Positions 8,197 to 16,347 of a stretch of DNA of 64,000 nucleotides are shown here, in pieces; the first letter of the stretch is position 1, and each line of letters opens with the position of its first letter. A program made the position numbers and the translations under genes. The stretch is taken from the NCBI RefSeq assembly GCF_014635885.1, contig NZ_BMDR01000001.1, positions 62,001 through 126,000 on the forward strand, given 5' to 3'. Source of the DNA: Acinetobacter vivianii. Lineage in GTDB: Bacteria; Pseudomonadota; Gammaproteobacteria; Pseudomonadales; Moraxellaceae. Under the pieces are notes generated by a model. It did not search any database. It saw only the letters and a program-made list of their open reading frames with translations, and was not told the DNA's origin.

Positions 8197-9363
8197 TTAG
8201 AGTCCAGCTGCATCTTTCAGGATATCTACTTTATCTGTTTTTTCCCAAGTAAAGGCAGAGTCAGAACCTTCACGGCCAAAGTGACCATAAGCTGCTGTTT
8301 GCTTATACATTGGTTGAATCAGATTTAGCATACGGGTAATGCCGTATGGACGTAAGTCAAAGTGTTCACGTACAAGTTGAACAATTAACTCGTCTGATAC
8401 TTTACCTGTGTTAAAAGTGTTGATTGAAATTGAAGTTGGTTCAGCAACACCGATTGCATAACTCACCTGAATTTCACATTTATCTGCTAAACCAGCTGCA
8501 ACAATATTTTTCGCAACATAACGGCCAGCATAAGCAGCTGAACGGTCAACTTTCGATGGATCTTTACCAGAGAAAGCACCACCACCGTGACGAGCCATAC
8601 CGCCGTAAGTATCTACAATAATTTTACGACCTGTTAAACCACAGTCACCTACAGGACCGCCAATGACGAACATACCTGTTGGGTTAATATGGAATTTAGT
8701 GCCTGCATGGAACATTTCAGCAGGGATGATCGGTTTAACGATTTCTTCAATGACAGCTTCTTTTAACTGAATTTGAGAAATTTCAGGATCATGTTGAGTT
8801 GATAAAACAACAGCATCTAAACGAACCGGTTTGCCATTTTCATAAGCAAACGTTACCTGGCTTTTCGCATCTGGACGTAACCACGGTAAAGCACCTGAAC
8901 GACGTAATTCTGCTTGACGCTCCATTAAACGGTGAGCGTAAGAGATTGGAGCAGGCATCAACACATCAGTTTCACGGCTTGCGTAACCGAACATGAGACC
9001 TTGGTCACCTGCACCTTGATCTTCTGGCTTTTGACGATCGACACCTTGTGCAATCTCAGGAGACTGCTTACCGATCATGTTGATCACGGCACAAGTTGAA
9101 CCATCGAAACCTAAGTCAGAATGGTGATAACCAATTCCATTTACGGTTTGACGTACAATCGCTTCAAAGTCCACATTTGCTGTCGTTGTGATTTCACCAG
9201 CAAGAACAACCGCACCTGTTTTTACTAATGTTTCACAAGCGACACGCGCATACGGGTCTTCTCTTAGGATTGCATCTAAAATTGCATCGCTAATTTGGTC
9301 AGCCATTTTATCTGGATGACCTTCGCTTACAGATTCTGAAGTAAAAACAGCATACTCGCGCAT
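8197..9363 (-). CDS. metK: S-adenosylmethionine synthetase
   Basis: MetK makes S-adenosylmethionine from methionine and ATP in the cytoplasm. The 388-residue length is standard. Visible signatures are [17 protein letters not shown] near residue 10, [12 protein letters not shown] near 117 and the glycine-rich [19 protein letters not shown] near 260. ATG 9363 is a clear start. It is divergent from tktA, with 380 bases between them. I looked for a SAM-responsive leader upstream and saw none that I recognise. Confidence 0.98.
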   Translation of the reverse strand: MREYAVFTSESVSEGHPDKMADQISDAILDAILREDPYARVACETLVKTGAVVLAGEITTTANVDFEAIVRQTVNGIGYHHSDLGFDGSTCAVINMIGKQSPEIAQGVDRQKPEDQGAGDQGLMFGYASRETDVLMPAPISYAHRLMERQAELRRSGALPWLRPDAKSQVTFAYENGKPVRLDAVVLSTQHDPEISQIQLKEAVIEEIVKPIIPAEMFHAGTKFHINPTGMFVIGGPVGDCGLTGRKIIVDTYGGMARHGGGAFSGKDPSKVDRSAAYAGRYVAKNIVAAGLADKCEIQVSYAIGVAEPTSISINTFNTGKVSDELIVQLVREHFDLRPYGITRMLNLIQPMYKQTAAYGHFGREGSDSAFTWEKTDKVDILKDAAGL

Positions 9364-9746
9364 GAACGTCCTATCATTGGTATTTTCAAAAAGACAGAGT
9401 ATGTTACATCGACTTGGCGCATAGGACTAGCACAAGCTGACTAAAAAGCGTGAATTTATTTCATTTTCATGATGTTTTTATTGATATGAGTATCAGGGAA
9501 ATTGATATTTAGTGTTTTTTATATGAATAAATCTGTAATTTGCTGCTTAAATTTTTTACTTGATATTGCTGGTACTGCCTATCGTATGAACATTTACACA
9601 CTTAATGCTAAATGATTGCGTGAAAAACAAGAAATATCGTCTATTGGACTTTACCCATTGGCGTTTTTTTAAGACAATAGTGGCAGTTTTTGAAAGATGG
9701 TTTCTCATCTTCTCTCATCTTATTTGATTTAATCGGATTCTGACTT
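9364..9746. other. Divergent promoter region metK-tktA
   Basis: About 380 AT-rich bases between two divergent housekeeping genes. It must hold both promoters. No riboswitch fold, operator repeat or small ORF could be supported. Confidence 0.5.
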
Positions 9747-11735
9747 ATGACAACCCCTTTAAATGAACGTCGTATTGCAAATGCAATTCGTGTCTTGGCA
9801 ATGGATGCTGTGCAACAAGCAAACTCAGGGCATCCAGGTGCACCAATGGGGATGGCAGATATCGCTGACGTGGTTTGGCGTGAATTTTTAAATCATAACC
9901 CGACCAACCCGCAATGGACGAACCGTGATCGCTTCGTATTGTCAAATGGTCATGGCTCTATGTTGCAATATGCGTTATTGCATTTGACTGGTTATGATTT
10001 ATCTATTGAAGATTTAAAACAGTTCCGTCAATTACATTCTAAAACACCAGGTCACCCTGAATATGGTTATGCACCTGGTATTGAAACAACAACTGGTCCA
10101 TTAGGTCAGGGGATTGCCAATGCAGTTGGTTTCGCACTTGCTGAAAAAACTTTGGCTGCACAGTTCAACAAAGACGATTTAAACGTTGTTGATCACTTCA
10201 CTTACTGCTTCCTTGGCGATGGCTGCTTAATGGAAGGTATTTCTCACGAAGTATGTTCACTTGCGGGGACTTTAGGTCTTGGTAAGTTGATCGCATACTA
10301 CGATGACAACGGTATCTCGATTGATGGTGAAGTGGAAGGTTGGTTCAGTGATGATACTGAACAACGTTTCAATGCATACGGTTGGCAAGTTCTTCATATA
10401 GATGGTCATGATGCTGCTGCAATTCGCCAAGCAACTCTTGAAGCAAAAGCTGAAACCAATAAACCAACGATCATTATCTGTAAAACGATTATTGGTCTAG
10501 GTTCACCAAACAAACAAGGTAAAGAAGATTGCCACGGCGCACCATTGGGTAAAGACGAAATCGTTTTAACCCGTGAAGCATTAGGCTGGAAAGAAGATTC
10601 ATTTGTTATTCCTGAAGATGTATATGCAGCTTGGGATGCAAAAGCAAAAGGTCAAACATCTGAAGCAGCATGGAATGAATTGTTTGCTCAATACCAAGCA
10701 AAATATCCAACTGAAGCAGCAGAATTATTACGCCGTATCAATGGTGATTTGCCAGCTGAGTTTGCAGCACAAGCAGATGCTTTCATTGCTGAAACCAATG
10801 CTAAAGCTGAAACTATTGCGACACGTAAAGCAAGCCAAAATACATTACAAGCATTTGGTCCATTACTTCCTGAATTATTAGGTGGTTCTGCTGACTTGGC
10901 GGGTTCTAACCTAACACTTTGGAAAGGTTGCCAAGGCGTACAGGAAAATCCAGCGGGCAACTACGTGTATTACGGTGTTCGTGAATTCGGTATGACTGCA
11001 ATTGCGAATGGTGTGGCTTTACATGGTGGTTTCGTTCCTTACGTTGCAACATTCTTGATGTTTATGGAATATGCGCGTAATGCCGTGCGTATGTCTGCAT
11101 TGATGAAGCAACGTGTGATTCATGTTTATACACATGACTCGATCGGTTTGGGTGAAGATGGTCCTACGCATCAACCAATTGAACAAATTGCATCATTACG
11201 CGGTACGCCAAACTTAAATACATGGCGCCCATGTGACACAGTTGAAGCAGCGGTTTCTTGGAAATCTGCACTTCAACGTAAAGATGGTCCATCAGCGTTA
11301 ATTTTCTCTCGTCAAAACTTACCATTCCAAGCACGTAATGAAGCTCAAATTCAAAACGTTGCAAAAGGTGGTTATGTGCTTGCTGAAGAAAAAGGCGAGT
11401 TAAAAGCAATCATTATCGCGACTGGTTCAGAAGTTTCATTGGCAATGGAAGCATACGCACAACTTGAAGGTGTGCGTGTTGTGTCTATGCCATGTGCTGA
11501 AGAGTTCATGAAGCAAGATGCTGCATATCGTGAAGCGGTATTGCCTGCACATATTCGTGCACGCGTAGCAGTTGAAGCGGCTCATGTGGATTACTGGTGG
11601 AAGTTTGTTGGTTTAGACGGCAAAGTGATCGGTATGACGACTTATGGCGAATCTGCACCAGCAAAAGACTTGTTCCAATTCTTCGGTATTACCACTGAAG
11701 CGGTTGTTGCTGCGGTTAAAGAATTGACTGCTTAA
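9747..11735 (+). CDS. tktA: Transketolase
   Basis: A 662-residue transketolase that moves two-carbon ketol units between sugar phosphates in the pentose phosphate pathway, using thiamine diphosphate and a divalent metal. Seen here are [13 protein letters not shown] (about residue 28), the TPP motif [13 protein letters not shown] (about 155) and the pyrimidine-domain segment [18 protein letters not shown] (about 465). The start at ATG 9747 gives the canonical N-terminus. In related bacteria gap/epd and pgk often follow; here the gene is monocistronic with its own terminator. Confidence 0.98.
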   Translation: MTTPLNERRIANAIRVLAMDAVQQANSGHPGAPMGMADIADVVWREFLNHNPTNPQWTNRDRFVLSNGHGSMLQYALLHLTGYDLSIEDLKQFRQLHSKTPGHPEYGYAPGIETTTGPLGQGIANAVGFALAEKTLAAQFNKDDLNVVDHFTYCFLGDGCLMEGISHEVCSLAGTLGLGKLIAYYDDNGISIDGEVEGWFSDDTEQRFNAYGWQVLHIDGHDAAAIRQATLEAKAETNKPTIIICKTIIGLGSPNKQGKEDCHGAPLGKDEIVLTREALGWKEDSFVIPEDVYAAWDAKAKGQTSEAAWNELFAQYQAKYPTEAAELLRRINGDLPAEFAAQADAFIAETNAKAETIATRKASQNTLQAFGPLLPELLGGSADLAGSNLTLWKGCQGVQENPAGNYVYYGVREFGMTAIANGVALHGGFVPYVATFLMFMEYARNAVRMSALMKQRVIHVYTHDSIGLGEDGPTHQPIEQIASLRGTPNLNTWRPCDTVEAAVSWKSALQRKDGPSALIFSRQNLPFQARNEAQIQNVAKGGYVLAEEKGELKAIIIATGSEVSLAMEAYAQLEGVRVVSMPCAEEFMKQDAAYREAVLPAHIRARVAVEAAHVDYWWKFVGLDGKVIGMTTYGESAPAKDLFQFFGITTEAVVAAVKELTA

Positions 11736-11753
11736 TTGAATTAAGTGGTATAA

Positions 11754-11782
11754 AAAAGCGTCCTGAATAGGGCGCTTTTTTT
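11754..11782 (+). terminator. Terminator of tktA
   Basis: AAAAGCG-CCT / AGG-CGCTTTT stem with one mismatch, short loop and seven T. Confidence 0.85.
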
Positions 11783-11804
11783 ATGTGATTAAATGGAATA
11801 TAAA

Positions 11805-12338
11805 ATGAGAAGGTTTGCATTATCAAATAAAAAAGAACGGGGAATTCCACGTAAATTAAGAAATCTTAAGTATTGGAGTGAAAGTTTTAAAGGGTGTTTC
11901 CCTGATTTAGATGGGTATGAAGAACGATATTATAATTGGAAAATACCTGTAGCTATGAATTTAGTTCAGGGAACGCATGCTCAACAAGAAATAAAGGCAC
12001 AGTGTGCCCAGTATCTAATTAATGCATGTCAGTATTTAATTGAGGCAAAACCTGTTGGTATGAAATTCTGTAAAGTCGTATGTGTCATTATTCAGCCTGA
12101 TATGTTTGCTAGCGAAATTTGTTTGTATCTAGATGAAGATTATTTTAACTCCCATACTTTGTCAGCAGAATATTACGATCCTCAATATCTTTTAGCGGAT
12201 GACATGAGCTTATCTCGGAGATGGGGATTGGACGTTCCTGAGAAAATCAAGGAGCGAGGAATACTTATTCATTATATTGATCCAATGGATGAAGCAGATA
12301 ATTATAGAGCTGATCAGTGGTACTTTATTGAAACTTGA
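11805..12338 (+). CDS. DUF3916-like hypothetical protein
   Basis: A 177-residue soluble protein. ATG 11805 has GGA seven bases upstream; an earlier in-frame ATG at 11793 sits almost against the tktA terminator. The N-terminal segment RGIPRKLRNLKYWSE and the WY-rich C-terminus recall the DUF3916 family, a call I make from memory with moderate certainty. The next gene starts 17 bases downstream in the same direction, so they likely form an operon. The pair is more AT-rich than tktA, consistent with horizontal gain. Function unknown; immunity-type proteins look like this, but no toxin is adjacent. Confidence 0.65.
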   Translation: MRRFALSNKKERGIPRKLRNLKYWSESFKGCFPDLDGYEERYYNWKIPVAMNLVQGTHAQQEIKAQCAQYLINACQYLIEAKPVGMKFCKVVCVIIQPDMFASEICLYLDEDYFNSHTLSAEYYDPQYLLADDMSLSRRWGLDVPEKIKERGILIHYIDPMDEADNYRADQWYFIET

Positions 12339-12355
12339 AAGACTGAGGTATTGTG

Positions 12356-12853
12356 ATGAGAAAGGAGTTCGAACTTCATGCTTTTGATGAAATATTAAAT
12401 AAGGTCAAATCTTTATACTTTTTTAATTTGAACGTAGATAAAAGATTTTGGCAACATGCTGAATATGATTTTTTGATTCGTTTTCTCCACGAAAGTTCAA
12501 AGATAAAGGAGCATAAAAAGAGTGTTGATAACTATTCTTCTCGATTACATTCCTATTTTGATAAAGTAATTCAAAATAGACTTAAGCTAGATATAAATAA
12601 ATCATCATTAAAATTAGAAGGCAAAATTTTAGCTTTCAATGTTTATTTAACCATGTTTGATAGTTTGGGTGAGGGTGAAACAGGTGGCTTTATCGACGGT
12701 TGCGATACTCCACCACCTGAATTTTGGATTCATTTTGATGGTGAAAATTTATATTCATTTATTCCTGCTGAATTCATCGAAATAGTAAATTCAGCAATAG
12801 AAGCTTCTATGGGTGAATCATTAGTATGGTATACAGATTTGATTGAAATTTAA
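12356..12853 (+). CDS. Hypothetical protein, second gene of the 11.8-12.9 kb pair
   Basis: A 165-residue acidic protein. GAGG (12345-12348) lies seven bases before ATG 12356; a GTG at 12353 is less likely. It is rich in aromatic and charged residues, has no signal or membrane segment, and contains a Gly/Pro-rich turn (GEGETGGFIDGCDTPPPEFW) near residue 100. Not recognised. Tight spacing to the DUF3916-like gene suggests they work together. It ends ten bases before the convergent osmC-family gene, with no terminator visible between. Confidence 0.6.
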   Translation: MRKEFELHAFDEILNKVKSLYFFNLNVDKRFWQHAEYDFLIRFLHESSKIKEHKKSVDNYSSRLHSYFDKVIQNRLKLDINKSSLKLEGKILAFNVYLTMFDSLGEGETGGFIDGCDTPPPEFWIHFDGENLYSFIPAEFIEIVNSAIEASMGESLVWYTDLIEI

Positions 12854-12862
12854 TAAAACTAT

Positions 12863-13273
12863 CTATTCAACAGTTAAGTCTGTCTGAATCGAAATATTTG
12901 AAGTCAATAATTTATGAATCGGGCAGCTTTCTGCGACTTTTAACAAACGTTTGTGCTGCTCTTCAGTAAATTCACCTTTTAAGATAATTTTACGTTCAAT
13001 ATTATTTTGACCTGACTCAGGCTCCCCATTCGGATTCAGTGCTAAATCAACCTGAACATGCTCAAGCTTGATGCCCTTATGGTTGGCATACATTTCTAAG
13101 GTAATGGTTGTGCACGCACCTAAAGCGGAAAGTAACAGCTGAACTGGATTTGGCGCGGTATCTTGCCCACCTTTGTCTGTAGGTTCATCTGCATACCAGC
13201 TATGACCAGAAGCGTCTGTAAGCGTAACACGATAAGGCGTTGAAGTATTTTGAGCTTGAACTGTATGAGTCAT
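12863..13273 (-). CDS. OsmC/Ohr family peroxide-detoxifying protein
   Basis: A 136-residue OsmC-fold protein. The two reactive cysteines are visible: Cys 54 in [15 protein letters not shown] and Cys 117 in ESCPIHKLL. Family members reduce organic hydroperoxides with these thiols. The sequence is closer to the generic OsmC/YhfA-like branch than to classic Ohr. The gene stands alone, converging on the hypothetical pair. Confidence 0.88.
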   Translation of the reverse strand: MTHTVQAQNTSTPYRVTLTDASGHSWYADEPTDKGGQDTAPNPVQLLLSALGACTTITLEMYANHKGIKLEHVQVDLALNPNGEPESGQNNIERKIILKGEFTEEQHKRLLKVAESCPIHKLLTSNISIQTDLTVE

Positions 13274-13500
13274 ATTCTACCTTGTTGTTTATCTTTAAGA
13301 ATTTAAATCTAAATTTATCAATTGATCATGTTATTTCTCAGATCAATTGTCGAGTAGCGAATGGTCTTATAATAGGCGTTTTAAATAACAACTGTAACGC
13401 TTTTATTGTTGCATGGATGAAACATATCGTTTTATAAAGACTAGTGAATAAAAATACTTGATCTATACACTAATGGCTATATCAAACAAGGATACGAAAA

Positions 13501-14079
13501 ATGCAATTTAAAACATTAAGCCTCGGTTTAGCAGTCGCGTTAGCAAGTTCAGTAACTTTGGCAGCGCCTGTAGACTATAAAATTGACCCAACGCATACAG
13601 CGACTGTATTCAGCTGGAATCACTTTGGTTTTTCTACCCCAAGTGCAAACTTCACTGACATCCAGGGTGTGATCAAGGTTGATAATGCAAAACCTGCAAA
13701 TTCATCAGTTGAAGTGACTATCCCTTTAAGCAGCGTAAATACCAATGTTCCTGCTTTAGACAAAGAATTTCAGGAAGAAGCATGGTTTAATGTTGCAAAA
13801 TATCCAAACATTACTTTCAAAAGTACCAAAGTAGAAACCAAAGACAAAAAGCACTTTAAAATTACAGGTGATTTGACTGTTAAAGGTGTGACTAAGCCTG
13901 TGGTATTAGATGCTGTGCTTAATAAACAAGGTGAGCACCCAATGGCAAAAGTACCTGCAATTGGCTTTAATGCGACCACTAGTTTTAACCGTTCAGCATT
14001 TGGTATCGGCAACTATGTGCCTAACGTGGGTGATAAGATCACTGTAAATATTACAACTGAAGCAACTGCTGCAAAGTAA
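13501..14079 (+). CDS. YceI family periplasmic protein
   Basis: A 192-residue protein with a signal peptide (residues 1-21, ending LAAPV) and a lipocalin-like YceI beta-barrel. DYKIDPTHTATVFSWNHFGFS begins the domain, and ALDKEFQEEAWFNVAKYPNITF is the conserved central block. YceI proteins bind long isoprenoids or other amphiphiles in the periplasm, but the ligand here is unknown. SD-like AAGGA lies before the ATG. It borders the prophage remnant on the left. Confidence 0.93.
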   Translation: MQFKTLSLGLAVALASSVTLAAPVDYKIDPTHTATVFSWNHFGFSTPSANFTDIQGVIKVDNAKPANSSVEVTIPLSSVNTNVPALDKEFQEEAWFNVAKYPNITFKSTKVETKDKKHFKITGDLTVKGVTKPVVLDAVLNKQGEHPMAKVPAIGFNATTSFNRSAFGIGNYVPNVGDKITVNITTEATAAK

Positions 14080-14093
14080 TATCGGAATTTAAC

Positions 14094-14131
14094 AAAAAAG
14101 CCTGAATGATCAGCTCATTCGGGCTTTTTTA
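14094..14131 (+). terminator. Terminator of the yceI gene
   Basis: AAAAGCC-GAATGA / TCATTC-GGCTTTT stem with one mismatch and T-run. Confidence 0.85.
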
Positions 14132-14152
14132 TTTGCTTATTATTCATATTTT

Positions 14153-14191
14153 ATTAATATACTAATATTTTATTATTATCAGAATACTAAT
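14153..14191. promoter_or_regulatory. Two operator-like sites at the 3' side of the repressor gene
   Basis: ATTAA-TATA-CTAAT at 14153-14166 and ATCAG-AATA-CTAAT at 14178-14191 each differ by one base from the ATTAG-N4-CTAAT operator consensus found at the other end of the repressor gene. Their centres are 25 bp apart, near the 23-24 bp spacing of the main operators. This is where a lambda-type phage keeps its left operator. Confidence 0.45.
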
Positions 14192-14213
14192 TTTTTATGA
14201 GAAATCGTTACGT

Positions 14214-14891
14214 TTAACTGTGCTTTATCTTGGAACGACGTTTAGATTGATAAATATAACGAATTGAATCGACCACTTCACCAACGAAAATACATTCTTC
14301 ATCTAAGGGAATAATATTAGGTTTAAATTCTGGATTCAGCGCCTGTAAATATCTTGAATTATCGGTTTCGATCACCAGTTTCTTGAAGGTTGCATCTTCA
14401 TGTTTTCTGACCACAATCATGTCACCTGACTGCATATCACTATACTGGACTGTTGGATCAACCAGAATATAATCGCCTTCATGAAATACTGGATAATTAC
14501 TTAAGCCTTGAACTTTAAGGTAAAAGCATTCATCACAATCATCGGGCAGCGGGAGCCATTCTTCAACTTGAGTCATATCAACAGATTGTACATTGGTAAA
14601 AATACCTGCTTGTACCCATGACAAGACAGGTGCCATCTTGGCCTGAACAGGCGAAATATTAATAGAATGTTCAGATTGTGTTGGATCTAGTTCAGCCTGA
14701 CCTTCGCCTGTTTGTAGCCAATAAGCATCCACACCTAAAAATTTGGCAATAGAGGGTAGATGAGAGGATGAACTGACCAATCCTGTTTCTAGTTGACTTA
14801 AAGCGGATTGAGTAATCCCCACAGCTGCAACCACATCTTTTTGAGACTTCTTCGCTCTTTTTCTAGCTTCTTTGAGCCTATCTTTTAGCAT
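14214..14891 (-). CDS. Prophage CI/LexA-like repressor (HTH + S24 peptidase)
   Basis: A 225-residue repressor. I prefer ATG 14891, which has GAGG upstream; ATG 14912 would add seven residues. Residues 5-60 are an XRE helix-turn-helix (SQKDVVAAVGITQSALSQLE). Residues about 85-215 are an S24 autopeptidase with Ala95-Gly96 in SWVQAGIF as cleavage site, Ser131 in VQGLSNYPVFHEGD as nucleophile and Lys170/171 as the base. RecA-stimulated self-cleavage, as in CI and LexA, is the family behaviour, so this should be an SOS-sensitive switch. It is divergent from the Cro-like gene across three operators. Confidence 0.9.
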   Translation of the reverse strand: MLKDRLKEARKRAKKSQKDVVAAVGITQSALSQLETGLVSSSSHLPSIAKFLGVDAYWLQTGEGQAELDPTQSEHSINISPVQAKMAPVLSWVQAGIFTNVQSVDMTQVEEWLPLPDDCDECFYLKVQGLSNYPVFHEGDYILVDPTVQYSDMQSGDMIVVRKHEDATFKKLVIETDNSRYLQALNPEFKPNIIPLDEECIFVGEVVDSIRYIYQSKRRSKIKHS

Positions 14892-14919
14892 TTCAATCGA
14901 CCTCAAATTCATTGAATTC

Positions 14920-14948
14920 AGAATATTAGCAAACTAATGTGAAGTCAA
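14920..14948 (-). promoter_or_regulatory. Repressor promoter (leftward)
   Basis: On the minus strand TTGACT (14948-14943), a 17-base spacer and TATTCT (14925-14920). Operator O1 lies inside the spacer, so repressor bound there should shut off its own gene. Confidence 0.6.
14925..14938. promoter_or_regulatory. Operator O1
   Basis: ATTAG-CAAA-CTAAT, a dyad with perfect five-base arms. With flanking bases (14922-14938) it is an exact inverted copy of O3. Confidence 0.65.
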
Positions 14949-14962
14949 ATTAGTATTCTTAT
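14949..14962. promoter_or_regulatory. Operator O2 (central, imperfect)
   Basis: ATTAG-TATT-CTTAT, one base off a perfect dyad. It lies exactly between the two -35 boxes of the divergent promoters; centre spacing is 24 bp to O1 and 23 bp to O3. Confidence 0.55.
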
Positions 14963-14990
14963 TGATTTAATATTAGTTTGCTAATATTAT
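14962..14990 (+). promoter_or_regulatory. Cro-like gene promoter (rightward)
   Basis: TTGATT (14962-14967), a 17-base spacer and TATTAT (14985-14990). Operator O3 lies inside the spacer, mirroring the leftward promoter. Confidence 0.6.
14972..14985. promoter_or_regulatory. Operator O3
   Basis: ATTAG-TTTG-CTAAT, perfect arms; the inverted copy of O1. Confidence 0.65.
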
Positions 14991-15027
14991 GGGTGTGTTA
15001 TTTAAATTTCAATGTTGGAGGTAGAGT

Positions 15028-15432
15028 ATGAGTAAGGCAATTAACCCAAACATGCATATCAAACAAAACTTAAATGCTGAAATTGAAGCTTGGCTGGCAA
15101 AAGGCAATGCAATCACGACGATTCAAAGTAAATTTCAAGCGCGAAGAGTGGAATACAGCAAAAAACTAAAAGCGATGCGACTAGAAGATGAGCAGAAACA
15201 ATTAAAAAAACAAAAGCGTATCGAAAATCAGGCAACCGAACAACAAATCACAATGCTTAGCAGTTGGCTTAATGAACATAAGGGGCGAGCTAAAGCTTTG
15301 GTCGAAGTTCTCGGTTGCGCGCATAGTTATATTTCTCAAATCAAGAGCTTTACCCGACCGTGTAGCAAGGCTCGATTTGAAGAAATTAAGCATGCTATCC
15401 ACCGTGTGGAGCAAGGAGAAAAATATCTTTAA
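15028..15432 (+). CDS. Phage Cro-like DNA-binding protein
   Basis: A 134-residue basic protein, first gene on the rightward side of the immunity region, in the position of cro. SD GGAGG (15016-15020) fits ATG 15028. The first 75 residues are Lys/Glu-rich and helical, probably a coiled coil (KKLKAMRLEDEQKQLKKQK). Residues about 88-125 (RAKALVEVLGCAHSYISQIK) fit a helix-turn-helix of YdaS/Cro type. Expected role: counter-repressor or early regulator. The match is structural and positional rather than to a named family. Confidence 0.6.
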   Translation: MSKAINPNMHIKQNLNAEIEAWLAKGNAITTIQSKFQARRVEYSKKLKAMRLEDEQKQLKKQKRIENQATEQQITMLSSWLNEHKGRAKALVEVLGCAHSYISQIKSFTRPCSKARFEEIKHAIHRVEQGEKYL

Positions 15433-15458
15433 AGCACATATTCAAAAGTTAAGTAGGG

Positions 15459-15590
15459 CTGCGTTATGCAGTAAATAAAGTCATTGGATGCGGAAGCAAG
15501 CATGAAAATGATGATTCAAATTGGCAGAAGATCTATCACTTTAAGGACAACATAGATCACGCCAGAAAAATAAATAATGAGATGAGGTGA
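15459..15590 (+). CDS. Possible small phage protein with CTG start, or decayed gene
   Basis: An open frame of 43 codons with protein-like composition (RYAVNKVIGCGSKHENDDSN...) ends in a TGA at 15588-15590 that sits inside the SD region of the next gene, as translationally coupled phage genes do. No ATG, GTG or TTG is available. The frame begins after an in-frame TAA, and the only start-like codon is CTG 15459, preceded directly by AGTAGGG. Either a rare CTG start or a point-mutated ATG start. Confidence 0.35.
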   Translation: MRYAVNKVIGCGSKHENDDSNWQKIYHFKDNIDHARKINNEMR

Positions 15591-15594
15591 AAAG

Positions 15595-16143
15595 ATGAAT
15601 GCAATGGTGACTAAGTTTGAAAAATTTGAGTGGTTAACACACGGTTTAAATGTACGTTCTTCAGGATTTGATCACTATGTGCGTGGTACAGGTGAGCGTT
15701 TAAACTATCAGGATCGTCTGGGTGCAATCGCTGCGATGGATACACAGTTGGCGAAGTCTGTAACTGCGCTAATTGTATTTGAAAATAAAACCGCCAGTGA
15801 TTATGAATATGTTCGTCAGCATTTGGCTGATATTTTTATTGAACAGGCCGTAAGGGATAAGAAGCGTGAACCAGAACGCATTGCAATGTATCACTTGGCC
15901 TGGTTAGTGGCCAGAATGGTTTTAGACTTCGTTTTAGACCCCGATCTGGAAGAAAATTACACTGCGAAAGGACGTATGGCTTATGCAGGAATTCATCGTC
16001 ATCAGATCAATGTAGAGAGCTATAGAAAAACTTGGAAAGCCTATGAAAATCTGATGGTTAAAACACTTGAAGCAGCAATTGAAGAAGCTGAAATTGTAAT
16101 TGAGCAATATCGAAAAAACACTTACAAAAATATGCATAACTAA
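15595..16143 (+). CDS. Prophage hypothetical protein (182 aa)
   Basis: A mostly helical soluble protein; GAGGTG lies just before ATG 15595. It contains an aromatic, Arg-rich N-terminal half (ERLNYQDRLGAIAAMD) and a long C-terminal helix (TLEAAIEEAEIVIEQYRK). No catalytic motif or HTH is certain. Its place, late in the rightward early unit, is where lambdoid phages put delayed-early or antitermination (Q-like) genes, but I see no specific Q signature. Followed by two terminators in series. Confidence 0.65.
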   Translation: MNAMVTKFEKFEWLTHGLNVRSSGFDHYVRGTGERLNYQDRLGAIAAMDTQLAKSVTALIVFENKTASDYEYVRQHLADIFIEQAVRDKKREPERIAMYHLAWLVARMVLDFVLDPDLEENYTAKGRMAYAGIHRHQINVESYRKTWKAYENLMVKTLEAAIEEAEIVIEQYRKNTYKNMHN

Positions 16144-16218
16144 GGATTCCATTATTTCGGAAAGCACGCTATAGTTTTACTATACTGGTCGTATTAAAGA
16201 TTAAATATGACAAAACTG

Positions 16219-16246
16219 AAAAGCTCATCAACAGATGGGCTTTTTT
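16219..16246 (+). terminator. Terminator after the 182-aa phage gene
   Basis: AAGC-CATC / GATG-GCTT stem with a four-base loop and six T. Confidence 0.8.
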
Positions 16247-16257
16247 GTTGCCTAAAG

Positions 16258-16292
16258 AAAACTCGGTACCGTAATGGAGACCGAGTTTTTTT
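16258..16292 (+). terminator. Second terminator in series
   Basis: AAAACTCGGT / ACCGAGTTTT perfect stem with T-run, only about a dozen bases after the preceding terminator. Two terminators in series before the late-type genes would need antitermination or a separate late promoter. Confidence 0.85.
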
Positions 16293-16347
16293 ATATCTAA
16301 AACCTGAAAAAGGTTTGAAATTTATAAAGAATTTGAGGTGATTGAAG

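Noticed and set aside
8154..9746. SAM riboswitch or other metabolite switch upstream of metK
   Set aside because: I could not find the conserved helices of known SAM switches on the minus strand between 9364 and 9746.
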